Made by a program: the position numbers and the translations under genes | Shown here: piece by piece, positions 19,901 through 29,214 of the stretch | Position numbering within the stretch: the first letter of the stretch is position 1 | Layout: each line of letters starts with the position of its first letter | Assembly: GCF_032854445.1 (NCBI RefSeq) | Contig: NC_088306.1 | Location: forward strand, 26,199,764 to 26,263,763 | Direction of reading: 5' to 3' | Length of the DNA: 64,000 nucleotides | From: Liolophura sinensis | Taxonomy: Eukaryota > Mollusca > Polyplacophora > Chitonida > Chitonidae | Notes under the pieces: generated by a model | What the model was told of the DNA's origin: nothing | Databases searched by the model: none | Seen by the model: the letters and a program-made list of their open reading frames with translations, nothing else

Positions 19901-22900
19901 CCAGATGGTTCTGCTGAAAGTTTTCCTCCTGCAGACTTGATTCTATCTTCTCTGTAAGCACAGGAAAACCACATCATGAAAGATAACATATTTGAATATG
20001 TTGTCCCGTAGAAAGCACTATGTTCAATATTTCAGGAACAGTCACAGGATTTTGTGACCTCCCAAGTTACAAAAGCAATGGCCGTATTCAAATCTATGTG
20101 TCATAGTGCAGTGTTATTGTATCAGCTAATTTCGATGTGTAAGTGCAAAAAGAGCAAAGAGGGCACTTTATTCCAATATCATTCTTGTTGCACTCCATTC
20201 AAACCCCAGTTAAATGGAGATTGAAAATCTTGTTCGCGAACACTGGTCCAGCGTTACACTTTGGCATTGAAAACCTCATTCTCATGTGGGACCAACACAG
20301 AGAGTACAGAGATCTGAATTTAATTAACAATCTTTCAGTCATATGACTTAGGTGTTTGCATCAAGAGTATAATTTTAAGGCCTTGTTTCAGGAAAATTTC
20401 ACTAGAATCTGTACAATCTCTGGTGTACCCCAATTAACAACAACAATAATCCCTATGTACTGAACAGAAGAGTTTCAAGTTCAAACTCTTTTATCACTGA
20501 AGGTTAAAAAGTCCTACTGTACTCTGTGACCAGTCAAACATGTTGGCAATTGTTTTTGATTACATTTACTATAACATGGCAGTCTGCAAAAAAGTTTCAC
20601 CACAGGTTATTTAGGCTAGACAAACAATGGAAAAATCAAGAAGCTCAATTACTGTCAACAAGAAGTTCCAGAAGAAAACAGATGTCATTTATGCAACCAG
20701 ATCGTGTGATTGCTACATGAATGTCAATGAAGCTCGACTAACATTTTTTCACAGGTCACAAGATATAGTAGGACTCTTTAATATAATGTTTATTGACAAA
20801 AGAGTTCAAACTCGAAACTCCCCCATTATCACAAGTAAGCAACAATTTCTAATGCTGACCTGCTGCTGGATTTATTGCTTGTGGCCTCAGATTCGCTCTT
20901 GTCCTTGCCTGAACCCTGGCGACCTTGACCTTTCTCTCTTTCCCTCCCTTTGTCTCTATCCCTGTAGTCCCCCCTGTCTTTGTTCTTATCTCTCTCCCAG
21001 TCCACATCTCTATCTCTCCCCTTGTTACCATGATTATTGTCTCTACTCCTTTGCTCTCTGTATTTGTCCCTCTCTTTGTCCCAACCTCTATCTCGCCGTC
21101 GATCACGATCTCGATCGCTTTGTTTCCCTTTGTCTGTATCCTCCCTGTCACGATCCTTCCCCTTTCCTCTATCCTCCTTGCTCCTCCGATCATCACTGCT
21201 GTGACTACTCTTAGTGCGATCGTCGCTTTTCCTCTTATCACCTGAATCGTGCTTGTCCTCTCTCGCAGAGCCGACGCGAGATTTATCCGAGCTAGACGCG
21301 GACTTGGACGTCCTGTTCTGACGTGCTTTCTCTTCTTCCTTCTCCTTGGCGGCCCTTTCACGATTTTCCTTGGAGAATCTCAACTGCTCTCGAGGTTTCT
21401 CAGAATCACTGTGTTTGGATTTTTCTCTCTCTTTGTAATTCTCCTTGTCCCTATCTTTAGGGTGATCTCTGTCCTTTTCTCTCTCAGGGTTCTTCAGTAG
21501 TTGCTTAAAAATCAAACATAACAAATTATTTATTTATTCATTCATTTATTTGATTGCTACTTAATGTCATAATCAAGATGGCAGCCTGTTTTGATAGAGG
21601 AAACTGGTTATCAATCCTTGGCAATTTACAGACAAACTTTCCCATATGTGATGGAACGCCATACTGGTAAAAGACCTTCAACTGCAACCCTCATCCTTGT
21701 GCACCAGCAGTTGAAAGGTACACACCTTCAATACATTTTTCCAGCTCAAGTATATGTAATTACTTTACTACATTGTATAATGTGGAAATCAAAAGGACAT
21801 TTATCATTCTCTTGAATTTGCACTGTAAATTTAGCCAGCTGAAAAACACAGCTCAGGAAGGAGAAAAACAAAATGAGTCAAGGTTTCAAAGCATAGGTGA
21901 CTTTAATACGACACTTTGAAGGCACTGATACAAATGACTACACGAGATCAGCCGAGCCAAACTTTATCAGTGAAATACCACTGCCTCACTTGTAGCAGGC
22001 TTATAGCATTCCATCGCTATTCATTCTGAACTATGGTAATCTCTTATTTCTATTAAATTAAGCTATTTCTATGAAAAATACAAATACTGCTTGTTTCATG
22101 CCAAGAATAAGTTGTCTAGTAAACTGCAAGTTTCATATCAATCAAGTACATGTAACTAGACATCATTTCAACAGCATATCTGCAGATTTCATATGAACCA
22201 CATATCTGCAGATTTCATATGAACCACACATCTGCACATTTCATATGAACCACATATCTGCAGATTTCATATGAACCACACATCTGCACATTTCATATGA
22301 ACCACATATCTGCAGATTTCATATGGACAGCATACCTATGCATTTCATATGAACCACATGTCTGCAGATTTCACATGAACCACATACCTGCAGATTTCAT
22401 ATGAACCACATATCTAGAGATTTCATATGAACCACATATCTGGAGATTTCAGATGAATCACATATCTGGAGACTTCATATGAACTACATATCTGCAGATT
22501 TCACATGAATCACATATCTGGAGACTTCAGATGAACCACATATCTGGAGATTTCACATGAACCACATATCTGCAGATCTTATATGAACCACACATCTGCA
22601 AATTTCACATGAACCACATATATCTGTGGATTTCATATGAACAGCATATCTATACATTTCATATGAACCACTTGTCTGTGGATTTCATATGAACCACATA
22701 TCTGTAGATTTTATATGAACCATATACCTGTAGGTTTCATATGAGCCACATCTCTGTAGATTTTATATGAACCACATACTGTATCTGTAGATTTCATATG
22801 AACCACAAATCTGCAGATTTCATACCACCCACATATGTACAAGCATCATCATATGTGACATTTTGAGATTAAATACGAATGCAGAAGACATTTTAGGCAG

Positions 22901-25900
22901 AAATCAAATGCTTAGTTACTTTCACATAAGAATCCTCTTTCTTGTTGTCGTAGTCTTTCTCAGAATCTTTTGACTTCTCTCTTTCTTTCAACTTCTCCTC
23001 TCTCTCTTTTCGTCTCTTTCGGTCATCATCTCTGATTTTTTTCCTTTCCAACTCTTTTTTTCGTCTTTCGTCCCTACTCCGCTGAAAAGATAGTGATTGA
23101 AAACTATCAGCTTAAGGTTAACAAACTAAAGGTTTGGCAGATTTTGATGTATGCTGAAAAAAATGTGCCCACTGTTTGAGAATGAGGGTGGTGCAGCCAA
23201 TTGTTAACATTAGGCTTGGTAGAAAGGTTGTAACATCAAGAGTTATCTCCCTTTTACAACAGGCTATATAGAGAATAGATAAAATGCAAAGATATTTATT
23301 ATAAGTTATTCCTAACTACATGCTAAATTGACCTGCAGTTAAAAAGTGTACAGCTGTGTCTAGGCCTCATACATACAAACCCATGTTAATTATCAAGGTA
23401 ACCTTGTTCACTTTGGCACAGTCCATGCTGTCAAATGCTGTATCAGTTAGTGTATATTTAAGCCACGTGTATATTTTGGCCACATGTATGTTTCAGTCAC
23501 ATGTATAATTTAGTCATATGTATAATTCAGCCACATGTATCATTTAGCCACATGTATAGTTTAGCCACATACATAGTTTCGCCACATGTATAGTATAGCC
23601 ACTTATATAGTTTCGCCACATGTATAGTTTAGCCAGATGTATAGTTTAGCCACATACATAGTTTCACCACATGTATAGTTTAGCCACATACATAGTTTCG
23701 CCACATGTATAGTTTAGCCACATACATAGTTTCGCCACATGTATAGTTTAGCCACATACATAGTTTAGCCACATACATAGTTTCGCCACATACATAGTTA
23801 AGCCACATGTATAGTTTAGCCACATATAGTTTCGCCACATGTATAGTTTAGCCACATAAATAGTTTCGCCACATGTATAGTTTATTTATTTATTTATTTA
23901 TTTATTTGATTGGTGTTTTACGCCGAATATTTCACTTATACGACGGCGGCCAGCATTATGGTGGGTGAAAACCGGGCACAGCCCGGGGGAAACCCACGAC
24001 CATCCGCAGGTTGCTGGCAGACCTTCCCACTTACGGCCGGAGAGGAAGCCAGCATGAGCTGGACTTGAACTCACAGCGACATGTACAGTTTAGCCACATA
24101 CATAGTTTCGCCACATGTATAGTTTAGCCACATACATAGTTTAGCCACATACATAGTTTCGCCACATGTATAGTTTAGCCACATACACAGTTTCGCCACA
24201 TACACAGTTTCGCCACATGTATAGTTTAGCCACATGTACCTGTAGAGCAACTCTCTTCTCTTCCTTCCTTTGCCGGATATAGTCTATCAGAGGCGTGGTC
24301 ACTTTGGGGCAGCCATGGTTTGCTGGTGGTAAGAAAACATCGTTCATGTTAATTTCTAACACAACACATATTTCAAATACAATCCTGCCTACAAAAACCA
24401 AACCAAAACAACTGACTTCACCTAGCCAGGTTTGCTGCAGCTTTTATGATGCAAAGCCCACGCAGACCCAATAAACATGGAAGTCAGCTTTAACCAGACA
24501 GCACAAAGGTGTTTCCAGTTAACCACCTTTCTGACTGGTTTTGCCAACAAATGTCTTACTTAGTAGAAGTCAACGCACACCTTTGAGTTCTTTCTCCTTT
24601 GTTTCCAGTTCCTCCAGGTAATTATCTAGTGAAGAGCTCTGGTCTGATTCAGGGTTCTGGAGCATCTCCACAAAGGCTAGGTAATCAGCATCTGTGATAA
24701 GTAACACATAAACCAGATCATTACAAAGTTTGGAAATTCTGTAAAATATATGTATATTAATTATTATGCAATGTTATAACATCATCAGAAGGCTTCCATG
24801 CGACAGTGCGTTAGCACAGGACAATGACCCAGGAGCCTTTCATCAATGCGATTGTTTCTACTTCAAGTCCAGCCCACGACGGCTTCTTATTTGGTCATAC
24901 GTGGAAAGTTCTGCCAGCAACCTACGGACGATTGTGGGCTCTGTCCAGTTTCCTCCCACCATAAAGCTGGCTGTGTCGTGTAAGTGAAATATTTGTGTGT
25001 GTAGCGTAAAACTTCAAAGAAATAAATACATAAACTATGATGTCATCACCTTGTTCAAGGGTGCCTTTCTTTGGGTCCAACTTCTTGCCTTTTTTCTTTG
25101 GTATTTTCTGAAATGGGGCAAGTTCCACAACTGCTGGATATTCACCTCCTATGTAGACAAAAATACATGAGGCAAATCTGTCAAATCAATGGCATGAAGT
25201 GGAAATACCAAACAAATCCAAAAGCTATCCAACTACAAATTTCTTATATGTAGCTTGAAAAACATGTTTCCTAATGCACCAAAAAATCCCAATCAAAATA
25301 CAGTTAAAATGAACGACATTACATCACTACTTTCACTATAAATAATACAATTTTTAGGGTTTTTAAGACCTTTTTATTTTGGTTAAATGCCAGTGACACA
25401 CTGTAATAAGCCAAACTCGCACTTCAAGATGCACACCGCTACACTCAGCATAACAGAGCAGCTGTAGTCAAATTAGCACCTACTCGGACAGTGGTGTTTA
25501 AAGTTTGAGGTTGTATCTACTTTTCAACCAATAAAATGGCAACATTTCAAAGTCATACTTCCCGCTCAGCATTTTCAGTTTCTCCCTTGTTTTTACTATA
25601 AGTTACTGTAAATGGGGGAACGATTTCCAAAGCAGAATTTCAATGAAATGCTGGGTCAAAGAATAAGCTGTCGAGTGAAAATTAGCACCCAGCTTTCGTG
25701 TACTGCCAGATCTTGCCACATTTTTATAATGGTGGCTGTCTTAAAGGTTAATGTGGCCTACACACATGGCATCAGCACTGCAATAAAATACTGGGATCAT
25801 TCTCAAATACAGTGTGATCAGTCATCTTGAAATCCCAAGCAAAAGCCAAACTGAAACCAGATTTAACACTGACTAGATCATAATTTTGCTTATCCAGATC

Positions 25901-28831
25901 AGTTGATGAGTTCTGAGTTCAAAGCTTTCATCCATGAATAGAACATAAATAAAAAGTACTTTTGCATCACGCAATCTGTCAAAACTGTTAGGAAAATCTT
26001 ACTGATCACACTAATACATGTACTATAACATCTTATGAAAAAAGTTCTATAAAAAGTTATCTAGAGTAGATAAACAGGGGAGAAAACGGAGGAGCTGAAC
26101 ATTGTGGAAGGAACATTGTGAGACAGGTGGTACTACAAAGGTAATCGGTTAATTATCAACAAAGGTTGTCTAACACTTTGACAAGTCACATGATAAGTAG
26201 GATTGTTTTTAACTACAGCGACAAAAAAAGACTTCCCTATTGGCTTCTATATGCTATACACAAACTTACCACGTGGGTCAACAAATACGTAGCCATCAAA
26301 CTTATCTGTAAAAGTGTAGATGTCTTCATGTTGTACAAAGTTGAGGTAAGCTCTGGTGAAGGAATCTTTTCCCAAACTGTAATATCAACAACAAGTCTAT
26401 TTGTATTTGAACAGTCAGGGCCACATACAAGGACATTTTGAATATACCCTTTACAGGTGCCCAAATCACATCATACCCTTAAAATGCCCAAATTATGGGG
26501 ACTATTACATCATAAATTTGAAATGCTCAGAATGTTTTTAAAAATTCTTTATACTCAAGTAAACTAACTGTATGAAGATTTATAATTAATACTGACACAA
26601 TAATTTTGTATCTAAGGCATTAGGTTAAACATATATGCCCATTAGCAATGAAATCTTGCCAGTGGAATGGGATGAAGATTACAGAAACATCTTGGTGTGC
26701 TGATTACTTATGTCTACAGCTGGATTCAAACTGACCAAATCAAATAAGCAGAACTACAATACTCAGAAGCATATAAAACCATACCTCATATCGGCCTTGA
26801 CAAAGGAGAAGTAGTCATAGTCGGGTAAAGGAGAGACTTGTTCTAGGAAAGCTTCAGACGTCAAGCTTGGAGGTAACCGTCGCACCACGATCTAGCAAAG
26901 AGAGGACAAGTAACAAATGTTGATTGCTACTGATATATTCATAACAGGCTTAGTAAGAGTCATCGATCATGCTTTTTGGCTTAAGTAACTGAGAGGGATG
27001 GGGAATGGATTAACATCCATTGGGGGAATAAACACAAAATAACAGAACAACTGATGAAAGACCAAGGTGCAGGTATATGTTTTATCTTTTTTAGTTCCAA
27101 AAATGTCAAGTTAAAAATGAGCAGCACACAATGGGTTAAAATTTCACAAACAGTGTTTAAATCTGCACATACCATTCTCAATATGCAGTTAACCACTCTG
27201 TCTCTACAATATTTAACAGTAATTCTGTTGTGCAGGGTAGACCATAAAGTAATTAAACCTCTGGTGTGAAATACATACCCTTTGTGGACATGTCCTGCAG
27301 CTCTAGTAGGCCTAAGTGTACATGTATATTAATACATTAGCCCCTCTAATCACAGGTGATGTAGAACAAAATGTCACAAACTCATCTAGAGTAATGACAT
27401 CAAAATATCAGAAGATGGAGTCAACTTGGACTACTAAGTGAGGTTGGAATTGGGGTGTTTATATTTGATTTATTTATTTGATTGGTGTTTTTACGCCGTA
27501 CTCAAGAATATTTCACTTATACGACGGCGGCCAGCATTATAGTGGGTGGAAACCGGGCACAGGCCGGGGGAAACCCACAACCATCTGCAGGTTGCTGACA
27601 GACCGGGGTGTTTATAACCCTGGATGACTATCACTTTGCTTCTTTATATTTGCACTATATGCAAGCGCTAGTACAACTATTAAAAAGCAAAGTTATAGTC
27701 TTCCTGGGGTGGGGAGAGTGGTACATTCTTAAACTAGCATCTAAAAGACTAGTCCATCTCAATGGACTCAGTGTGCTATTTTAAAATTCTGATATTCAAC
27801 GAATCACCGTACAGTTCACCCTCATGGCAAGCTTACCTGCACTAAAAATATAAGTTTTTTTTTAATGCCTTTTCAGATTGAATTAAGAATGTTGAAGTTG
27901 TTCTTGCAGACGGCAATCAAAATATAATAGTTTTCTCTGGGATGTCAATACCAAAACTCAGTTGCATTTCAAACCAAGAAATAGGTCATATGACACTTCA
28001 AAATGGTTGTCAAGGGTGAGGCACTTAGGACCGCCTCGGATTAAGATAGACCTCTATTTTAATCCCAAGTACCACCGAAGTTCAAGCAGTCAATGTGACC
28101 ACTATGCAGCAGGTTAATTAGTTTCGTACATGAGGATAGTAAATTAAGAGGATCATATTAGAAATTCCACCATTATACATAAATGAGCACAGAAGGTGAA
28201 TTAGACTGCCAAAATTGGAAGGGAGATGAGGGTTTGAAAATTTGTGCCATGTTTGTTGAGAGGTGGGATGAACTGAGTCAGTGTCAGTGTTGCAATGAAC
28301 GTCAGAATTTTAAAACAGCACAGTCCATCTAGATGGACTACTAAAAATCAAAATTACGTTTATCCATGTGAATGTTGATGTACCCCGTCCCACACTGCAC
28401 AATTATGACAGACTGACAGAAGTGAGGCTCTATCTCGAAGATAAGTGGGCTTGGTGGATAAATGGTGGTCAACAATTGTGCAGACGATTTTAGTGGCTTG
28501 AAAGTTAATTTGAACAACGGTATCTTAATTATTCTGAAAGTATATTTCATTGATGGGGGTAAATGGAACTTGGTGTGCGTTTATTTGTTTCTTTAAAGCG
28601 TAAAGCTTGTTCGAGAGAGTCGTTATAAAGCATAAGCACACTGTTTGAAGTGAAGACTGAGCTGAAGACGTGACAAGTGACAACAACAACAACAGCAACG
28701 CCGTTCACAAACACTTCACTGACAGAGACAGTCACCTTCGTTGGGGGCGGATCTTTCCTCTCGCGGACCTTTTCTTCCACCTTTCGGTCAAAACGCATTT
28801 TTGACTTGACTTCTTTCTTTTCTTGTGTCAT
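13798..28831 (-). CDS. UPF3: UPF3, nonsense-mediated mRNA decay factor, 12 coding exons, complete
   Basis: Exons: 28831-28736, 26891-26785, 26376-26270, 25148-25050, 24691-24581, 24322-24240, 23081-22920, 21503-20860, 19951-19859, 19694-19661, 16259-16041 and 13968-13798. All junctions are GT-AG with matching phases; the sum is 1926 bp, 641 residues plus stop. Residues about 30-185 form the Smg4/UPF3 RNP-like domain (VVRRLPPSLT, FTRAYLNF, DKFDGYVFVD, EYPAVVELAPFQK), which in known UPF3 proteins binds UPF2. Residues about 200-510 are very rich in R, D, E, K and S. Residues 585-601 (KDRPERAIYVPRKARES) match the exon-junction-complex binding motif of UPF3A/B. The protein links the EJC to UPF2/UPF1 and shuttles between nucleus and cytoplasm. 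Invertebrates usually keep one UPF3, so A or B cannot be assigned. Introns are heavily loaded with repeats. Confidence 0.93.
14113..14360 (-). repeat. Third SINE family, antisense, diverged
   Basis: TTATTGTTGTTTAACGCCAC, GAAAACCAGAGGGCCCTTGG, TGACAAACTTGCC and GTGGTCTTCAACGAGC match the 47925 and 55165 copies in order. Lies in UPF3 intron 11. Confidence 0.6.
15685..15815 (+). repeat. Meta-type SINE, partial sense copy
   Basis: CATACGTGGGAAGGTCTGCA, AACCTGCGGATGGTCGTGGG and CGAAATATTCT. Truncated at both ends; in UPF3 intron 11. Confidence 0.75.
15868..15995 (+). repeat. 24-bp tandem repeat, about 5 copies
   Basis: Unit TTCACACATCTCACCCAGTC plus TCTG, degrading to the right. It ends about 45 bases from the UPF3 exon 11 donor. 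Confidence 0.9.
16041..16259 (-). CDS. UPF3: UPF3 exon 11
   Basis: 73 codons of Ser/Lys/Asp-rich linker (VEGKTKGSESDV...) ending SGRRRRK. The final Lys joins exon 12 to form the EJC-binding motif. Acceptor TTTTTGTGTAG, donor AAG|GTAATT. Confidence 0.82.
16896..17217 (+). repeat. 14-bp minisatellite, 23 units
   Basis: Units are GCAGGCCACAGATT or GCAGTCCACAGATA variants; 322 bases is exactly 23 x 14. Two variants (GGCC, GTCC) alternate irregularly. No unit carries a stop in most frames, so long ORFs appear on both strands; they are artefacts. In UPF3 intron 10. Confidence 0.95.
18775..19235 (+). repeat. 50-bp tandem repeat, about 9 copies
   Basis: Unit contains GTGGGATACTGTGAGAGACA, GTAAATGTGGGATGATGTCA and GATTTAAT. 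Some units are 45 bases. In UPF3 intron 10. Confidence 0.93.
19661..19694 (-). CDS. UPF3: UPF3 exon 10 (34-bp microexon)
   Basis: Encodes S-S-R-R-R-N-D-R-E-R-Y-K between CTATTCAG and AAG|GTAAGA. The one-base phase completion makes AGC (Ser). Skipping it would shift the frame, so it should be constitutive if exon 9 joins here. Confidence 0.72.
19859..19951 (-). CDS. UPF3: UPF3 exon 9
   Basis: Acceptor TGCTTACAG; encodes EDRIKSAGGKLSAEPSGG and a hydrophilic tail, donor AG|GTCAGT. Phase 2 at both ends matches its neighbours. No family motif of its own; supported by splice signals, phase and composition. Confidence 0.75.
20465..20825 (+). mobile_element. TIR element copy C
   Basis: Begins AGAGTTTCAAGTTCAAACTC and ends AAGAGTTCAAACTCGAAACT, near-perfect inverted ends. 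The interior matches copy B. It lies in UPF3 intron 8, ending about 34 bases from the exon 8 donor. Confidence 0.85.
20860..21503 (-). CDS. UPF3: UPF3 exon 8 (large charged exon)
   Basis: 644 bp encoding QLLKNPEREK and then about 200 residues of R/D/E/K/S low complexity with many RDRD, DKG and KDR repeats. The opening LLKNPE matches the LLKKPE segment of human UPF3B as I recall it. Acceptor TTTTTAAG has a short, weak pyrimidine tract. Donor AG|GTCAGC, phase 2. Confidence 0.88.
21523..21735 (-). repeat. Third SINE family, antisense to plus strand, next to UPF3 exon 8
   Basis: TTTATTTGATTGCTACTTAATGTCATA, CTTGGCAATTTACAGACAAA and TTTCCCATATGTGATG. Its A-rich tail, on the minus strand, ends about 18 bases before the exon 8 acceptor. 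Confidence 0.6.
22170..22840 (+). repeat. 26-bp minisatellite, about 25 copies
   Basis: Unit ATTTCATATGAACCACATAT plus CTGCAG, with point variants (CACAT, GGAG, TGTAG). In UPF3 intron 7, ending about 80 bases from exon 7. Confidence 0.95.
22920..23081 (-). CDS. UPF3: UPF3 exon 7
   Basis: A 54-codon highly charged exon (RSRDERRKKELERKK; later EREKSKDSEKDYDNKK), phase 0 at both ends, acceptor CTTTTCAG, donor AAA|GTAACT. Likely a long charged helix. Confidence 0.85.
23461..24238 (+). repeat. 17-bp minisatellite interrupted by a SINE
   Basis: Units CCACATGTATAGTTTAG and CCACATACATAGTTTCG alternate, giving a 34-bp higher-order period. The array fills most of UPF3 intron 6 up to the exon 6 donor. 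A SINE (23881-24080) splits it. Confidence 0.95.
23881..24080 (-). repeat. Meta-type SINE inserted in the 17-bp minisatellite
   Basis: An antisense copy from (TTTA)n, GATTGGTGTTTTACGCCG through CCCGGGGGAAACCCACGACC to GAACTCACAGCGAC, where the array resumes. The tRNA head is absent. It is the best-preserved copy in the window, so a recent insertion. Confidence 0.9.
24240..24322 (-). CDS. UPF3: UPF3 exon 6
   Basis: Encodes KVTTPLIDYIRQRKEEKR, matching the TTPLLxxLxxK segment of UPF3. Acceptor CCACCAG, donor CAG|GTACAT. The donor sequence GTACATGTGGC is itself the first unit of the intronic 17-bp minisatellite. Confidence 0.9.
24581..24691 (-). CDS. UPF3: UPF3 exon 5
   Basis: Encodes DADYLAFVEML and a Glu/Lys helix LDNYLEELETKEKELK, equivalent to the end of the RNP-like domain. 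Acceptor TTATCACAG, donor AAAG|GTGTGC; phase 1 at both ends. Confidence 0.9.
24793..25028 (+). repeat. Meta-type SINE, near full-length sense copy
   Basis: Head CAGTGCGTTAGCACAGGACA, GACCCAGGAGCC, body GCCAGCAACCTACGGACGAT and GTTTCCTCCCACCATAAAGC, tail AAATAAATACA. In UPF3 intron 4. Confidence 0.85.
25050..25148 (-). CDS. UPF3: UPF3 exon 4
   Basis: Encodes GEYPAVVELAPFQK followed by a lysine-rich run, matching the UPF3 signature EYPA-VE-APFQK. The donor is AAG|GTGATG (GT 25049-25048). A plus-oriented SINE ends about 20 bases downstream of this donor. Confidence 0.92.
25895..26228 (+). mobile_element. TIR element copy D, diverged
   Basis: Interior GGAGCTGAACATTGTGGAAG, AAAGGTTGTCTAACA and TTTGACAAGTCACATGATA matches copies B and C in order. 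The ends are eroded. In UPF3 intron 3, about 40 bases from exon 3. Confidence 0.65.
26270..26376 (-). CDS. UPF3: UPF3 exon 3
   Basis: Acceptor ATATTACAG; encodes LGKDSFTRAYLNF and DKFDGYVFVD, near-identical to the core of UPF3 proteins. Ends one base into a Gly codon at donor G|GTAAGT. Confidence 0.93.
26785..26891 (-). CDS. UPF3: UPF3 exon 2 (start of RNP-like domain)
   Basis: Acceptor TTTGCTAG then IVVRRLPPSLTSEAF, first strand and helix of the UPF3 domain; also DYDYFSFVKADM. Ends with two bases of a Ser codon at AG|GTATGG. Confidence 0.92.
27464..27604 (-). repeat. Meta-type SINE with target-site duplication
   Basis: An antisense 5'-truncated copy flanked by perfect direct repeats GGGGTGTTTATA at 27452-27463 and 27605-27616. 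In UPF3 intron 1. Confidence 0.92.
28736..28831 (-). CDS. UPF3: UPF3 exon 1
   Basis: ATG at 28831 opens a 32-codon lysine/arginine-rich leader ending DPPPTK at donor AAG|GTGACT (GT 28735-28734). The open frame beyond (VTVSVSEVF...) is intronic, because the next exon supplies VVRRLPPSLT directly after it, as in other UPF3 proteins. Confidence 0.85.
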
Positions 28832-28990
28832 TACGGGAATTTGCTGTCATTCACGAACAACTCAAGATGCTCGATCTCCCATTCTAACCATACCCTAACC
28901 AGCTACCGTCACCCGGGAGACCGGAAGTGAGACTGTATCCATACCAGTGGACCGGATATTCCTGTGAAGCACTCAAGATATCAATTTTGG
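28832..28990 (-). promoter_or_regulatory. UPF3 promoter region with ETS motif
   Basis: TATA-less sequence upstream of the UPF3 start. It contains CCGGAAGTG (28921-28929), a typical ETS-family site of housekeeping promoters. No opposing gene is recognised to the right. Confidence 0.4.
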
Positions 28991-29214
28991 GGTCACTTTA
29001 TTCGTTTTTTATGTAAGCTTTATTTGGCAAGGAAACATTAAGAAAGCTTATATTGTTTCCCTCTCATGATAAGACAACTATTCATTGAGTAGGTGTGCAG
29101 TGCATATATACATATGGTGCAGAACTAAACGACACAGGCCTACAGTTTTCCATTTGGGTGAGAAATACATATTTCCTGTGGCCGTTGCCATACATGCACA
29201 AGGACTAGTTTAAT
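28991..29214. other. Non-coding interval
   Basis: No feature seen. Confidence 0.3.

Noticed and set aside
20627-21500. Plus-strand ORFs rich in Ser, Leu, Pro and Cys
   Set aside because: They are the antisense of UPF3 exon 8, which is strongly supported on the minus strand.
22170-24238. Possible CRISPR-like spaced repeats
   Set aside because: Units are contiguous without unique spacers, in introns of a eukaryotic gene.
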